Assembly: GCA_003520025.1 (NCBI GenBank)
Contig: DOVP01000193.1
Location: 1 to 6,596, forward strand
Direction: 5' to 3'
Source: Phycisphaerales bacterium
GTDB taxonomy: Bacteria; Planctomycetota; Phycisphaerae; Phycisphaerales; SM1A02
DNA length: 6,596 nucleotides
Positions 1 to 5,602 of this stretch are shown here, in pieces. Position 1 is the stretch's first letter. Every line of letters starts with the position of its first letter. The notes beneath the pieces are model-generated. The model did not search any database. It was not told the origin of the DNA and worked only from the letters and a program-made list of their open reading frames with translations. The position numbers and the translations under genes were made by a program.

Positions 1-392
1 TCGAACTCGACCCCGGCAGGTACCGGGATGTCAACGGAGTGGCAGTAGCCGATGTTGAGTTGAATGGTCTTGCCCATGGGCTTGGCATTCCATCCGACAC
101 CGACAATGTTCAGAATTTTGGTGTAGCCCTGACTGACGCCGGTAACCATGTTCTGAATGCGGGCCCGCGTCGTGCCCCACTGGGCGCGAGCGGTCCGCTC
201 GCCTGCACGCGCCTCACAAACTGCGCAGTTGATCGTGGACGCCGCTTCATCCCAATTCACATCGATATCGTCGTGCCATGTGTACTCAAGCGACCCCTTC
301 GGACCGTCCACGCCGATGCTGCGAGCATCGGGTTTGCACTGCACCTTGACACCTCTGGGCACTTCAATTGGCTTCTTTCCAATACGGGACAT
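1..392 (-). CDS. rplF: 50S ribosomal protein L6 (uL6), 3' end cut off by the window
   Basis: L6 binds 23S rRNA near the sarcin-ricin loop and the factor-binding centre of the 50S subunit. Reading the minus strand from the ATG at 392 gives MSRIGKKPIEVPRGVKV, the standard L6 start, followed by an uninterrupted frame of 130 codons to the window edge. Family landmarks are the GPKGS turn (about residues 30-34), the stretch ARIQNMVTGVSQGYTKIL (about 77-94) and LNIVGVGWNAKPMG (about 94-107), then the IGYCHSVDIPVPAGVEF region that opens the second domain. E. coli L6 is about 177 residues, so roughly the last quarter is missing. The start follows the S8 stop by 10 nt, and a GAGGA Shine-Dalgarno overlaps that stop codon, which suggests coupled translation. 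It has cysteines at 19, 56, 59 and 117. Identity is secure. Confidence 0.97.
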   Translation of the reverse strand, partial: MSRIGKKPIEVPRGVKVQCKPDARSIGVDGPKGSLEYTWHDDIDVNWDEAASTINCAVCEARAGERTARAQWGTTRARIQNMVTGVSQGYTKILNIVGVGWNAKPMGKTIQLNIGYCHSVDIPVPAGVEF

Positions 393-402
393 CGTTCGTT
401 CC

Positions 403-801
403 TCAGCTCACGATGGCGACCAACTCGCCACCTACACGTTCGGACCGAGCACGACGGTCGCTCATGACACCCGAACTGGTTGAGACGATGGCGATTCCAA
501 GACCCTGCATGGGGCGAGGAATGTCATCGACACTGGAGTACACACGGCAACCGGGCTTGGACACACGCTTGATCTTGCGAATGATGTCCTCGCCGCGAGG
601 GCCATACTTCAGACGAACACGCAGGTGCGTTCTCGCACCGACCTGCTCGGTATCCCAATCATTGATGAAGCCCTCGTCCTGAAGAACCTGGGCGACACCG
701 CGGTTGAGACGGTTATCAAGGCATACGACATCCTCAGCATGGTTTCGCACAGCGTTGCGAATTCGCGTCAACATGTCGGCTGTCAGATCTTGTTGTGACA
801 T
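403..801 (-). CDS. rpsH: 30S ribosomal protein S8 (uS8)
   Basis: S8 is a primary 16S rRNA binder (helices 20-21) needed to assemble the 30S body. In E. coli it also represses the spc operon by binding its mRNA near rplE. The protein is 132 residues, normal for the family. The N-terminus has the usual ADMLTRIRNAVRNH, and the C-terminus holds the family signature, GIAIVSTSSGVMSDRRAR (about residues 103-120), followed by GGELVAIVS. The frame is open upstream to 822 (extra residues MPLWSEP), but the ATG at 801 matches the family N-terminus and has GGAG with a spacer of about 8-9 nt, so I chose it. The gene lies 37 nt after S14, the longest gap in the window, and 10 nt before L6. Confidence 0.97.
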   Translation of the reverse strand: MSQQDLTADMLTRIRNAVRNHAEDVVCLDNRLNRGVAQVLQDEGFINDWDTEQVGARTHLRVRLKYGPRGEDIIRKIKRVSKPGCRVYSSVDDIPRPMQGLGIAIVSTSSGVMSDRRARSERVGGELVAIVS

Positions 802-838
802 CGGTTCACTCCACAGAGGCACGAAGCCCCGTCTTTTC

Positions 839-1024
839 TCACCAACTGGCCTTCCGCATTCCCGGGATCTTGCCTTCGAGCGCCAATTGGCGAAGCATGA
901 TCCGGCTGATTCCGAACTTCCGGTACACGCCGCGGCTGCGTCCGGTGAGCAAACACCGATTCCGCTTGCGGGTGGAGAATTTCGGTTCCTTCTTCATCTT
1001 GGCGAACACACGTTTACTGGCCAT
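839..1024 (-). CDS. rpsN: 30S ribosomal protein S14 (uS14), short form lacking the zinc cysteines
   Basis: S14 sits in the 30S head beside S3 and S10 and is needed late in assembly. At 61 residues it has the length of the zinc-binding short form and ends in IPGMRKASW, the universal S14 C-terminus. In the zinc form, cysteines lie at about 24, 27, 40 and 43. Here those positions read Cys24, Thr27, Ser40 and Met43, so zinc cannot be held in the usual way. The segment [12 protein letters not shown] with YRKFGISRI instead resembles the cysteine-free long form of E. coli (RNRCRQTGRPHG, LRKFGLSRI) without its extra N-terminal region. It starts 12 nt after the L5 stop. The Shine-Dalgarno is weak (GAGAGAA), suggesting dependence on ribosomes arriving from rplE. 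Identity is secure; the subclass is read from the residues. Confidence 0.96.
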   Translation of the reverse strand: MASKRVFAKMKKEPKFSTRKRNRCLLTGRSRGVYRKFGISRIMLRQLALEGKIPGMRKASW

Positions 1025-1036
1025 ATTCTTGTTCTC

Positions 1037-1618
1037 TCAATCGTCCTTGTGTGCAAAGGGCATCCCAAGCTCGCGAAGGATGAAGCGGCTCATCTCCGGG
1101 TTGGATTGCTCGAAGCAGATGTTGATATTCATGCCGTGCGTGAAATTCACACGGGCCATGTTGATTTCTGGCCAGACCGCCTGTTCGGTCAAACCCATCG
1201 AGTAATTGCCGGCTTGATCGAAGGCCGTATCCTTCATGCCGCGGAAGTCCTTGATCCGGGGCATGGCGAGGTTGATGAGGCGATCGACGAAGTGCCACAT
1301 CCGATCGCCTCGCAGGGTCACGACGAAGGCAGACGGGGCACCTTCCCGCACCTTGAAGTTCGCAACCGATCGCTTGGCGAGCACCATGATGGGCTTCTGG
1401 CCGGTGATGGTGGCCAGCGTGTCGATGACGGTGTCGCGGATCTCGGGCTTGAGCTTCTGGTTTTCCAAAAAGCGGCCGATACCCGAATTGACGAGCACCT
1501 TGCTCATCCGCGGTAGTTGATTCGCATTCCTGAGGGAGAACTCCTCCTGCATCTTCGGCACCACGACATCGCGATACTGAGCGAGAAGCCTCGGAAGTGT
1601 CTTTGTGTCAGCAACCAT
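1037..1618 (-). CDS. rplE: 50S ribosomal protein L5 (uL5)
   Basis: L5 binds 5S rRNA in the central protuberance and contacts the P-site tRNA and the 30S head. From the ATG at 1618 the protein is 193 residues, slightly longer than the E. coli form (about 179). Landmarks are the opening LLAQYRDVVVPKMQEEF; PRMSKVLVNSGIG, the conserved beta strand with the usual N-x-G-x-G turn; ITGQKPIMVLAKRSVANFKVR; and the C-terminal half with GNYSMGL and INICF. A TTG at 1624, two codons upstream, is also possible and has the better-spaced Shine-Dalgarno (see the ribosome binding site entry). The choice adds only two residues. The gene follows L24 after a short gap that holds a strong hairpin, and ends 12 nt before S14. 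Confidence 0.96.
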   Translation of the reverse strand: MVADTKTLPRLLAQYRDVVVPKMQEEFSLRNANQLPRMSKVLVNSGIGRFLENQKLKPEIRDTVIDTLATITGQKPIMVLAKRSVANFKVREGAPSAFVVTLRGDRMWHFVDRLINLAMPRIKDFRGMKDTAFDQAGNYSMGLTEQAVWPEINMARVNFTHGMNINICFEQSNPEMSRFILRELGMPFAHKDD

Positions 1619-1630
1619 GTTCAATCACTA

Positions 1631-1635
1631 CTCCC
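1631..1635 (-). promoter_or_regulatory. Ribosome binding site of rplE that bears on its start
   Basis: On the minus strand this reads GGGAG. It lies 6 nt before the TTG at 1624 and 12 nt before the ATG at 1618. The first spacing is near the optimum and the second is long. The Shine-Dalgarno therefore argues for TTG while codon preference argues for ATG. It lies 1 nt beyond the foot of the hairpin at 1637-1654. Confidence 0.6.
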
Positions 1636-1636
1636 T

Positions 1637-1654
1637 GCGGGGCCTCAGCCCCGC
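1637..1654 (-). other. GC-rich hairpin across the rplX stop codon, just upstream of rplE
   Basis: On the minus strand GCGGGGC, loop TGAG, GCCCCGC form a perfect 7-bp all-GC stem with a 4-nt loop. The loop contains the TGA stop of rplX, and the 3' foot lies next to the rplE Shine-Dalgarno. No run of T follows, so this is not a classical intrinsic terminator. It may help control rplE translation, serve as a cleavage or mRNA-stability element, or have arisen from Arg/Gly/Pro codons at the end of rplX. The structure is read directly from the sequence; the role is not known. Confidence 0.5.
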
Positions 1655-1980
1655 CGTGGTCCTCGCAGTTGGGACAACTCTTTGCCACCACGCACGGCGA
1701 CGCGGATCTTCGATCCGTCATCCTTCGCCTCGAACCGGACCCGCGTGCCGCGTCCGTCCACAACGGGACTGACATTGCTGATGTGGATCGGCATTTCCTT
1801 GCGAAGCAAGCCCCCTTTGGGGTTCGCCTGCGAAGGCTTGAGATGCTTCACGCGAATATTCACACCCTGCACGATGACGCGATCTTCATCGGGAATAACC
1901 CGAAGGATCTCGCCGACCATGCCTCGATCGTTTCCAGCCGTCACGACGACGGAATCACCTTTTCGTACATGTCGTGCCAT
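1645..1980 (-). CDS. rplX: 50S ribosomal protein L24 (uL24)
   Basis: L24 is an early assembly protein of the 50S subunit that binds the 5' part of 23S rRNA and ends up at the rim of the exit tunnel. The 111-residue product opens MARHVRKGDSVVVTAGNDRG, which is the KOW motif (about residues 5-32). It continues with VNIRVKHLKPSQANPKGG and the KEMPIHISNVSPV strand typical of bacterial L24. The C-terminal tail ends in a basic LRGPRRG. The frame runs open upstream to 2229, but that part overlaps rplN and does not look like L24, so the ATG at 1980 is the start. Only 2 nt separate it from the rplN stop, and its Shine-Dalgarno lies inside the end of rplN, so the two are probably translationally coupled. 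Confidence 0.97.
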   Translation of the reverse strand: MARHVRKGDSVVVTAGNDRGMVGEILRVIPDEDRVIVQGVNIRVKHLKPSQANPKGGLLRKEMPIHISNVSPVVDGRGTRVRFEAKDDGSKIRVAVRGGKELSQLRGPRRG

Positions 1981-1982
1981 TG

Positions 1983-2366
1983 TCAGATGACCTCCGAAGC
2001 AAGCGAAACGATCTTCATGTAGTTCTTTTCCCGCAGTTCTCTGGCTACAGCGCCGAAGATTCGAGTCCCGGCAGGGTTGCCTTCTTTGAGCACCACGCAC
2101 GCATTCGAATCGAACCGCACATAGGAGCCGTCCTTGCGGCGGGTTGGATATTTCGTCCGGACGATGACGGCCCGAATGATGTCGCCCTGCTTCACTGCCG
2201 AGTTGGGCAGTGATTTCTTCACCGAGCACACGACCTGATCGCCGATACCGGCGGTCCGCCTGGAGTGACGGCCACGAGCGGTCGATCCGCCAAGTACACC
2301 GATGACGCTGACGACTTTGGCGCCGCTGTTGTCAGCCACTTCAATTCTGGATTCTTTCTGAATCAT
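1983..2366 (-). CDS. rplN: 50S ribosomal protein L14 (uL14)
   Basis: L14 lies on the interface side of the 50S subunit, contacts L19 and 16S rRNA in an intersubunit bridge, and is the docking site of the silencing factor RsfS in bacteria. The product is 127 residues, close to the usual 122. It begins [19 protein letters not shown] and includes [18 protein letters not shown] and the family signature [17 protein letters not shown]...FDSNACVVL (about residues 66-93). The end, [28 protein letters not shown] in three overlapping parts, is typical. The frame extends upstream to 2597 inside rpsQ, but the ATG at 2366 gives the family N-terminus. It starts 19 nt after the rpsQ stop with a weak Shine-Dalgarno, so it probably relies on upstream translation. 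In many bacteria this junction separates the S10 and spc operons; no promoter or terminator is evident here. Confidence 0.97.
   Translation of the reverse strand: MIQKESRIEVADNSGAKVVSVIGVLGGSTARGRHSRRTAGIGDQVVCSVKKSLPNSAVKQGDIIRAVIVRTKYPTRRKDGSYVRFDSNACVVLKEGNPAGTRIFGAVARELREKNYMKIVSLASEVI
1991..1995 (-). promoter_or_regulatory. Ribosome binding site of rplX inside rplN
   Basis: GGAGG on the minus strand, lying in the last codons of rplN, 10 nt before the rplX ATG. It supports the short start of rplX at 1980 over any upstream start in the same frame. Confidence 0.75.
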
Positions 2367-2385
2367 CTCTGGTACTCGCTTGCTG

Positions 2386-2670
2386 TCACTCGGTGGCCGC
2401 GGCCTGCTCGACAACGCGAAGCAGCACCCACGACTTGGTCTTGGAGATCGGTCGACACTCGGCAATTTCGACGCGATCGCCGATTTTCGCCGCATTGTCT
2501 TCATCATGCACATGCAGCACGGTCCGTTTCCGGATGTACTTACCGTACTTGGGATGCCGGGTAAGAAAATCGATCGATACACGGCAGGTCTTGTCACGCT
2601 TGGTCGCCGACACGACGCCAGTGCGGCGTGGTGCAGTGTCGGAAACCTTGATGTCCTTGAGGTGGCTCAT
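2386..2670 (-). CDS. rpsQ: 30S ribosomal protein S17 (uS17)
   Basis: S17 is a primary binder of the 16S 5' domain, with an OB fold and a long loop reaching into the 30S body. The product is 94 residues, slightly longer than E. coli S17 (84). [17 protein letters not shown] (about residues 15-31) is the first OB strand pair. [19 protein letters not shown] is the conserved loop. [18 protein letters not shown] (about 64-81) is the family signature. A short VVEQAAATE tail follows. The ATG at 2670 has GGAG with a spacer of about 9 nt. The gene follows the rpmC stop by 15 nt; a closer ATG at about 2675 is out of frame and hits a stop at once. Identity is secure. Confidence 0.97.
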   Translation of the reverse strand: MSHLKDIKVSDTAPRRTGVVSATKRDKTCRVSIDFLTRHPKYGKYIRKRTVLHVHDEDNAAKIGDRVEIAECRPISKTKSWVLLRVVEQAAATE

Positions 2671-2685
2671 GTCATTGGTCTCCGA

Positions 2686-2892
2686 TCAAGCGTCCTGCGC
2701 CGCGGTGACCTGCCGCGAGCGTTTCTCGGTAAGCAGCCGGGCGATGTCACGCTTGACATGTCCGAACTGGGCGGTGTTCTGAATCTTCTCCGTCACCATC
2801 TGGCAACGCAGATCGAAGAGCCGACGTCGAAGACTGGCGACTTCGATGTCGATCTCGTCATCCCCGAGTTTCTTGACTTCGTGTGGTTTCAT
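2686..2892 (-). CDS. rpmC: 50S ribosomal protein L29 (uL29)
   Basis: L29 is a small helical hairpin protein at the exit tunnel rim, next to L23, where it helps form the docking site for trigger factor and SRP. The product is 68 residues, typical. It shows the expected two-helix pattern: an N-terminal helix around MKPHEVKKLGDDEI, then LRRRLFDLRCQMVTEKIQNT, the most conserved L29 stretch (Arg/Leu/Phe/Leu/Arg spacing), then VKRDIARLLTEKRSRQ. The ATG at 2892 is 24 nt after the rplP stop, with GGAG about 11 nt upstream. Position between L16 and S17 is canonical. Confidence 0.96.
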   Translation of the reverse strand: MKPHEVKKLGDDEIDIEVASLRRRLFDLRCQMVTEKIQNTAQFGHVKRDIARLLTEKRSRQVTAAQDA

Positions 2893-2916
2893 CTGTTCAT
2901 CGTCTCCATGTCTGAA

Positions 2917-3336
2917 TCAGACCGACAGCCTCTTGCCAACGAAGCGACACCGAATCGGCATTTTGCAGGCGATTCGTGCCATCGCCTGACGCGCCATGTC
3001 CTCCGAAACACCGGAGATCTCGTACAGAATCGTTCCAGCCCGCACGCGGGCCGCCCAGTAATCGACCTCGGCCTTGCCTTTGCCCATGCGGGTTTCAAGT
3101 GGCTTCTTCGAGATGGGCTTGTCCGGGAAGACGCGAATGATCACTTTGCCCTCGCGGCGAAGAAAGTGCTGCGCGGCGATACGGCCTGCCTCGATCTGCC
3201 GGGCGCTCACCCAGTGCGGTTCAAGTGCCTGCAGGCCATAGTCGCCGAAGGCCACGTAATTGGCGCGGCTGGCCTTGCTCTGCAACTTCCCGCGCATCTG
3301 CTTGCGGAACTTGACTCGTTTTGGCATCCGTGGCAT
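2917..3336 (-). CDS. rplP: 50S ribosomal protein L16 (uL16)
   Basis: L16 joins the 50S subunit late, organises the A-site tRNA elbow region and supports peptidyl transfer. The product is 139 residues, the usual length. Landmarks are KRVKFRKQMRGK at the N-terminus, FGDYGLQALEPHWVSARQIEAGR (read in two parts, about residues 30-52) and the signature VFPDKPISKKPLETRMGKGK (about 69-88). Arg83 in this segment aligns with the arginine hydroxylated by the oxygenase RoxA in E. coli. The C-terminus reads ILYEISGVSEDMARQAM, as in the family. An in-frame Met4 is an alternative start, but the ATG at 3336 has the excellent GAGGAG Shine-Dalgarno at 3345-3350 (8-nt spacer). It lies 28 nt after the rpsC stop. 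Confidence 0.97.
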   Translation of the reverse strand: MPRMPKRVKFRKQMRGKLQSKASRANYVAFGDYGLQALEPHWVSARQIEAGRIAAQHFLRREGKVIIRVFPDKPISKKPLETRMGKGKAEVDYWAARVRAGTILYEISGVSEDMARQAMARIACKMPIRCRFVGKRLSV

Positions 3337-3364
3337 CGGACGTTCTCCTCAAGCCGAGCAGGGC

Positions 3365-4069
3365 TCAGCGTCGACCTCTCGCACGTGCACGGGCACCAGC
3401 GGCCTTCGATTCGGTTTGATCCTCTTCGCCGTCGGTGAACATGCCCTTGTAGATCCAGACCTTGACGCCAATCGCACCGTAGGTGGTAAAGCTTGTGACA
3501 CTCGCGTAATCCACATTCGCCTGCAGTGTTGAGAGCGGGATCGATCCCTCTCGCGTAACAAACTTCCGCGACATCTCAGCACCGCCCAGGCGCCCGGACA
3601 CCTGAATACGAACACCCTTGGCACCCGCTTGCATAGCTGCCTCACACCGCTGCTTGAGCAGCCGGCGAAAGTTTGAACGCTTCTTCATCTGCTCCGCGAT
3701 CGCCTCGGCAACCAGCATGGCACTTGTGTCGGGGCTGCGGATTTCGACGATCTTCACCGACACCTTTCGGCCGGTCATGACCTGCAGGTCGGCTGAGAGT
3801 TTGTCGATCTCGACACCCTTGGGACCGATGACGAGGCCGGGACGGGCAGTCTTGACGATGACCGTCAGTTCCTCACGCGTCCGCTCAAGGTAGATGTCCG
3901 AGACGGCCGCAAACGGCGGTGTGCGGTTGAGCCGCTTGTCGACGAACTCACGAATCTTGTAGTCCTCGACGAGCAGTTCGCCGAAGAGCGCCTTGGGCGC
4001 ATACCAGCGAGACTTGTGCGCCTCGGTGACGCCGACCCGGAATCCGAATGGATGAACCTTCTGTCCCAT
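3365..4069 (-). CDS. rpsC: 30S ribosomal protein S3 (uS3)
   Basis: S3 lies at the mRNA entry channel of the 30S head, with S4 and S5, and contributes to mRNA unwinding. The product is 234 residues, matching E. coli (233). MGQKVHPFGFRVGV is the standard start. A type II KH domain spans about residues 39-107, with its GxxG loop G82-P83-K84-G85 in ARPGLVIGPKGVEIDKL. The basic patch KKRSNFRR (about 129-136) aligns with the arginine-rich helicase surface of E. coli S3. GAKGVRIQVSGRLGGAEMSR and TTYGAIGVKVWIYKG are the conserved C-terminal domain motifs. The tail is rich in Ala and Arg (AAGARARARGRR). An in-frame TTG at 4072 is rejected in favour of the ATG that gives the family N-terminus. Only 3 nt separate it from rplV, and AGAGG lies about 7 nt upstream. 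Confidence 0.98.
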   Translation of the reverse strand: MGQKVHPFGFRVGVTEAHKSRWYAPKALFGELLVEDYKIREFVDKRLNRTPPFAAVSDIYLERTREELTVIVKTARPGLVIGPKGVEIDKLSADLQVMTGRKVSVKIVEIRSPDTSAMLVAEAIAEQMKKRSNFRRLLKQRCEAAMQAGAKGVRIQVSGRLGGAEMSRKFVTREGSIPLSTLQANVDYASVTSFTTYGAIGVKVWIYKGMFTDGEEDQTESKAAGARARARGRR

Positions 4070-4072
4070 CAA

Positions 4073-4405
4073 TCAGCCTCTCTCGTTCAGGACGATGTGC
4101 AGGTGGCACGTCCGTTTGTGGATCGGATGCGCCCGACCGCGGTCCTTGGGCTGGAATCTCTTGATCGTCGGGCCCTCATCGACGCGAGACTCGGCAACGT
4201 AGAGGCTGGAGACGTCGGCGTCCCGCTCCTCGGCGTTGGCAATCGCGCTCTTGAGAACCGCCTTGAGATACCAGGCCGCTCGTTTCTTGGAAAATTGCAA
4301 CTCGTTCATGGCTTCATCGATTCGCATGCCGCGAATCAGGTCCGCCACAAGCCGCGCCTTGCGGGGCGCGATGCGGGCGAATCGATGACTTGCTTGATGT
4401 GTCAT
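4073..4405 (-). CDS. rplV: 50S ribosomal protein L22 (uL22)
   Basis: L22 has a globular domain on the 50S surface and a beta hairpin that lines the exit tunnel near the L4 constriction; hairpin changes confer macrolide resistance in some bacteria. The product is 110 residues, normal. RFARIAPRKARLVADLIRG (about residues 8-26) is the family N-terminal signature. KAVLKSAIANAEER (about 48-61) is the core helix. The tunnel hairpin lies around VDEGPTIKRFQPKDRGRAHPI (read in two parts, about 75-95), including the conserved RGRA turn. HLHIVLNERG closes the protein. The ATG at 4405 is 22 nt after the rpsS stop, with a modest AGGG Shine-Dalgarno. Confidence 0.97.
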   Translation of the reverse strand: MTHQASHRFARIAPRKARLVADLIRGMRIDEAMNELQFSKKRAAWYLKAVLKSAIANAEERDADVSSLYVAESRVDEGPTIKRFQPKDRGRAHPIHKRTCHLHIVLNERG

Positions 4406-4427
4406 GGCTGGATGCCCTGTAGGCCGG

Positions 4428-4715
4428 TCACTTGCCGGACTTCAGACCCTCCTTCTTGTTCGTGTGGCCGCGGAAGCTTCGGGTGATGGAGAACTCGCCG
4501 AGTTTGTGCCCGACCATGTCCTCGGTCACGAAAACGTCGTTGAAGTGCCGGCCATTGTGTACCTGAAAGGTGTGCCCGACGAACTCCGGCACGATGGTGC
4601 AGGCGCGAGCCCAAGTCTTGATCGGCCGCTTGGAACTGCCAACTTCGGACTGCGCCATGACCTTGCGGTACAGCTTCTCGTCCACATACGGGCCCTTCTT
4701 GAGTGAGCGTCCCAT
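4428..4715 (-). CDS. rpsS: 30S ribosomal protein S19 (uS19)
   Basis: S19 is in the 30S head, pairs with S13 and contacts the A-site finger and tRNA through its tail. The product is 95 residues (E. coli 92). It starts [19 protein letters not shown], the classical S19 N-terminus. It continues with [19 protein letters not shown] and [20 protein letters not shown], and ends [18 protein letters not shown], the family signature region at about residues 73-90. The ATG at 4715 follows the rplB stop by 13 nt, with GGAG and an 8-nt spacer. No unusual residue was noticed. Confidence 0.98.
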   Translation of the reverse strand: MGRSLKKGPYVDEKLYRKVMAQSEVGSSKRPIKTWARACTIVPEFVGHTFQVHNGRHFNDVFVTEDMVGHKLGEFSITRSFRGHTNKKEGLKSGK

Positions 4716-4728
4716 CTCGATATCTCCG

Positions 4729-5583
4729 TCAGAGCTTCAACTGGCCGTATCGCCGGCTTTTGCGTCGCCGCAGAATGCGTGCATCGGACGCCTTGCCGCG
4801 TTGCCGCGTGCGTCCACCCTTTGATTTTGTTCCCGACGCGCTGGCCGGCTCACGGCCGCCCTTGCTGCGTCCCTCACCACCGCCGAGCGGATGGTCGTGA
4901 TGGCTCATCGCCATGCCGCGGACCTTGGGGCGACGCCCCAGCCAGCGGTTGCGTCCCGCCTTGCCCAGTTTCACCAGTTGGTGGTCGGTGTTGCCGACCT
5001 GACCAATCGTGGCCCGGCAGTGAATCGATACCTGACGAAGTTCGCCCGAGGGCAACACGAGCGTCGCCCACTGGCCTTCTCTGTTCGTCAGTCGGGCGCC
5101 CACGCCGGCGGACCGGCAGATCTTGGCACCCTTGCCCGGTTCAAACTCAACCGCATGCAGTGTCAGGCCGGTTGGGATGAACTCAATCGGCATGCAGCAG
5201 CCTGGATTCGGCTCAATGGCCTTCTTGCTGCTGAGCACTGTGTCGCCGGGCGCAATGCCAACCGGAGCGAGAATGTACCGGCGGATGCCGTCTTCATATT
5301 CGACCAGCGCGATATGGCAGGAGCGGTTCGGGTCGTACTCGATTCCGATGACCGTCGCAGCCATGTCGTCCTTGGTTCGCTTGAAGTCGATCACGCGGTA
5401 CCGACGCTTGTGGCCACCACCGCGGCCCTGCACGGTGATCTTGCCCTGATTGTTGCGGCCACCCTTCTTGTTGAGCGGGCGGAGCAGCGACTTCTCGGGC
5501 GTGCGCTTGGTGACCTCGGCGTGCGTGTTCACGGAGGCGTTGCGTCGTCCGGGCGTTGTCGGCTTGTACTTGCGAATAGGCAT
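4729..5583 (-). CDS. rplB: 50S ribosomal protein L2 (uL2)
   Basis: L2 is one of the most conserved 50S proteins. It binds domain IV of 23S rRNA near the peptidyl transferase centre and is needed for subunit joining. The product is 284 residues (E. coli 273). Landmarks are [31 protein letters not shown] (about 41-60), [19 protein letters not shown] and RRYILAP (about 101-107) in the N-terminal OB domain, then the SH3-like domain with [11 protein letters not shown] and [21 protein letters not shown]. The C-terminal loop reads [13 protein letters not shown] (227-239). Its first DHP histidine, His231, matches E. coli His229 (mature numbering), but the next position has Leu233 where most bacteria have His. 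A basic tail ends [13 protein letters not shown]. The ATG at 5583 has AGGA with an 8-nt spacer, 19 nt after rplW. Confidence 0.98.
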   Translation of the reverse strand: MPIRKYKPTTPGRRNASVNTHAEVTKRTPEKSLLRPLNKKGGRNNQGKITVQGRGGGHKRRYRVIDFKRTKDDMAATVIGIEYDPNRSCHIALVEYEDGIRRYILAPVGIAPGDTVLSSKKAIEPNPGCCMPIEFIPTGLTLHAVEFEPGKGAKICRSAGVGARLTNREGQWATLVLPSGELRQVSIHCRATIGQVGNTDHQLVKLGKAGRNRWLGRRPKVRGMAMSHHDHPLGGGEGRSKGGREPASASGTKSKGGRTRQRGKASDARILRRRKSRRYGQLKL

Positions 5584-5602
5584 GGTTCGTATCCTGAGTG
5601 AC

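Noticed and set aside
802..822. Upstream start of rpsH adding MPLWSEP
   Set aside because: S8 proteins start near the xxQDLTADMLTRIRN segment, and the Shine-Dalgarno fits the ATG at 801. The extra residues would come from the spacer.
704..1516. Plus-strand open frame of 270 codons
   Set aside because: It is antisense to rplE, rpsN and part of rpsH, with no recognisable domain. It is a shadow of the real genes.
1981..2229. Upstream extension of rplX to 2229
   Set aside because: The added residues overlap rplN in another frame and do not resemble L24. The ATG at 1980 gives the family N-terminus and has GGAGG upstream.
2367..2385. Possible S10/spc operon boundary with its own promoter or terminator between rpsQ and rplN
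   Set aside because: The gap is 19 nt, with no hairpin plus T run. I saw no convincing -35/-10 pair, although a promoter inside rpsQ cannot be excluded by eye.
2367..2597. Upstream extension of rplN to 2597
   Set aside because: The extension overlaps rpsQ and is unlike L14. The ATG at 2366 gives [17 protein letters not shown], the expected start.
2893..2916. Short reading frame METMNR in the rplP-rpmC spacer
   Set aside because: It is only six codons, out of frame with rpmC, and overlaps its start. There is nothing to mark it as a leader peptide.
2380..3438. Plus-strand open frame of 352 codons
   Set aside because: It lies antisense across rpsQ, rpmC and rplP, all clearly recognised proteins. 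Its translation shows no family pattern, and it spans several gene boundaries. Long antisense frames are expected with this GC and codon usage.
4891..5601. Plus-strand open frame of 236 codons
   Set aside because: It is antisense to rplB over almost its whole length and has no independent support.
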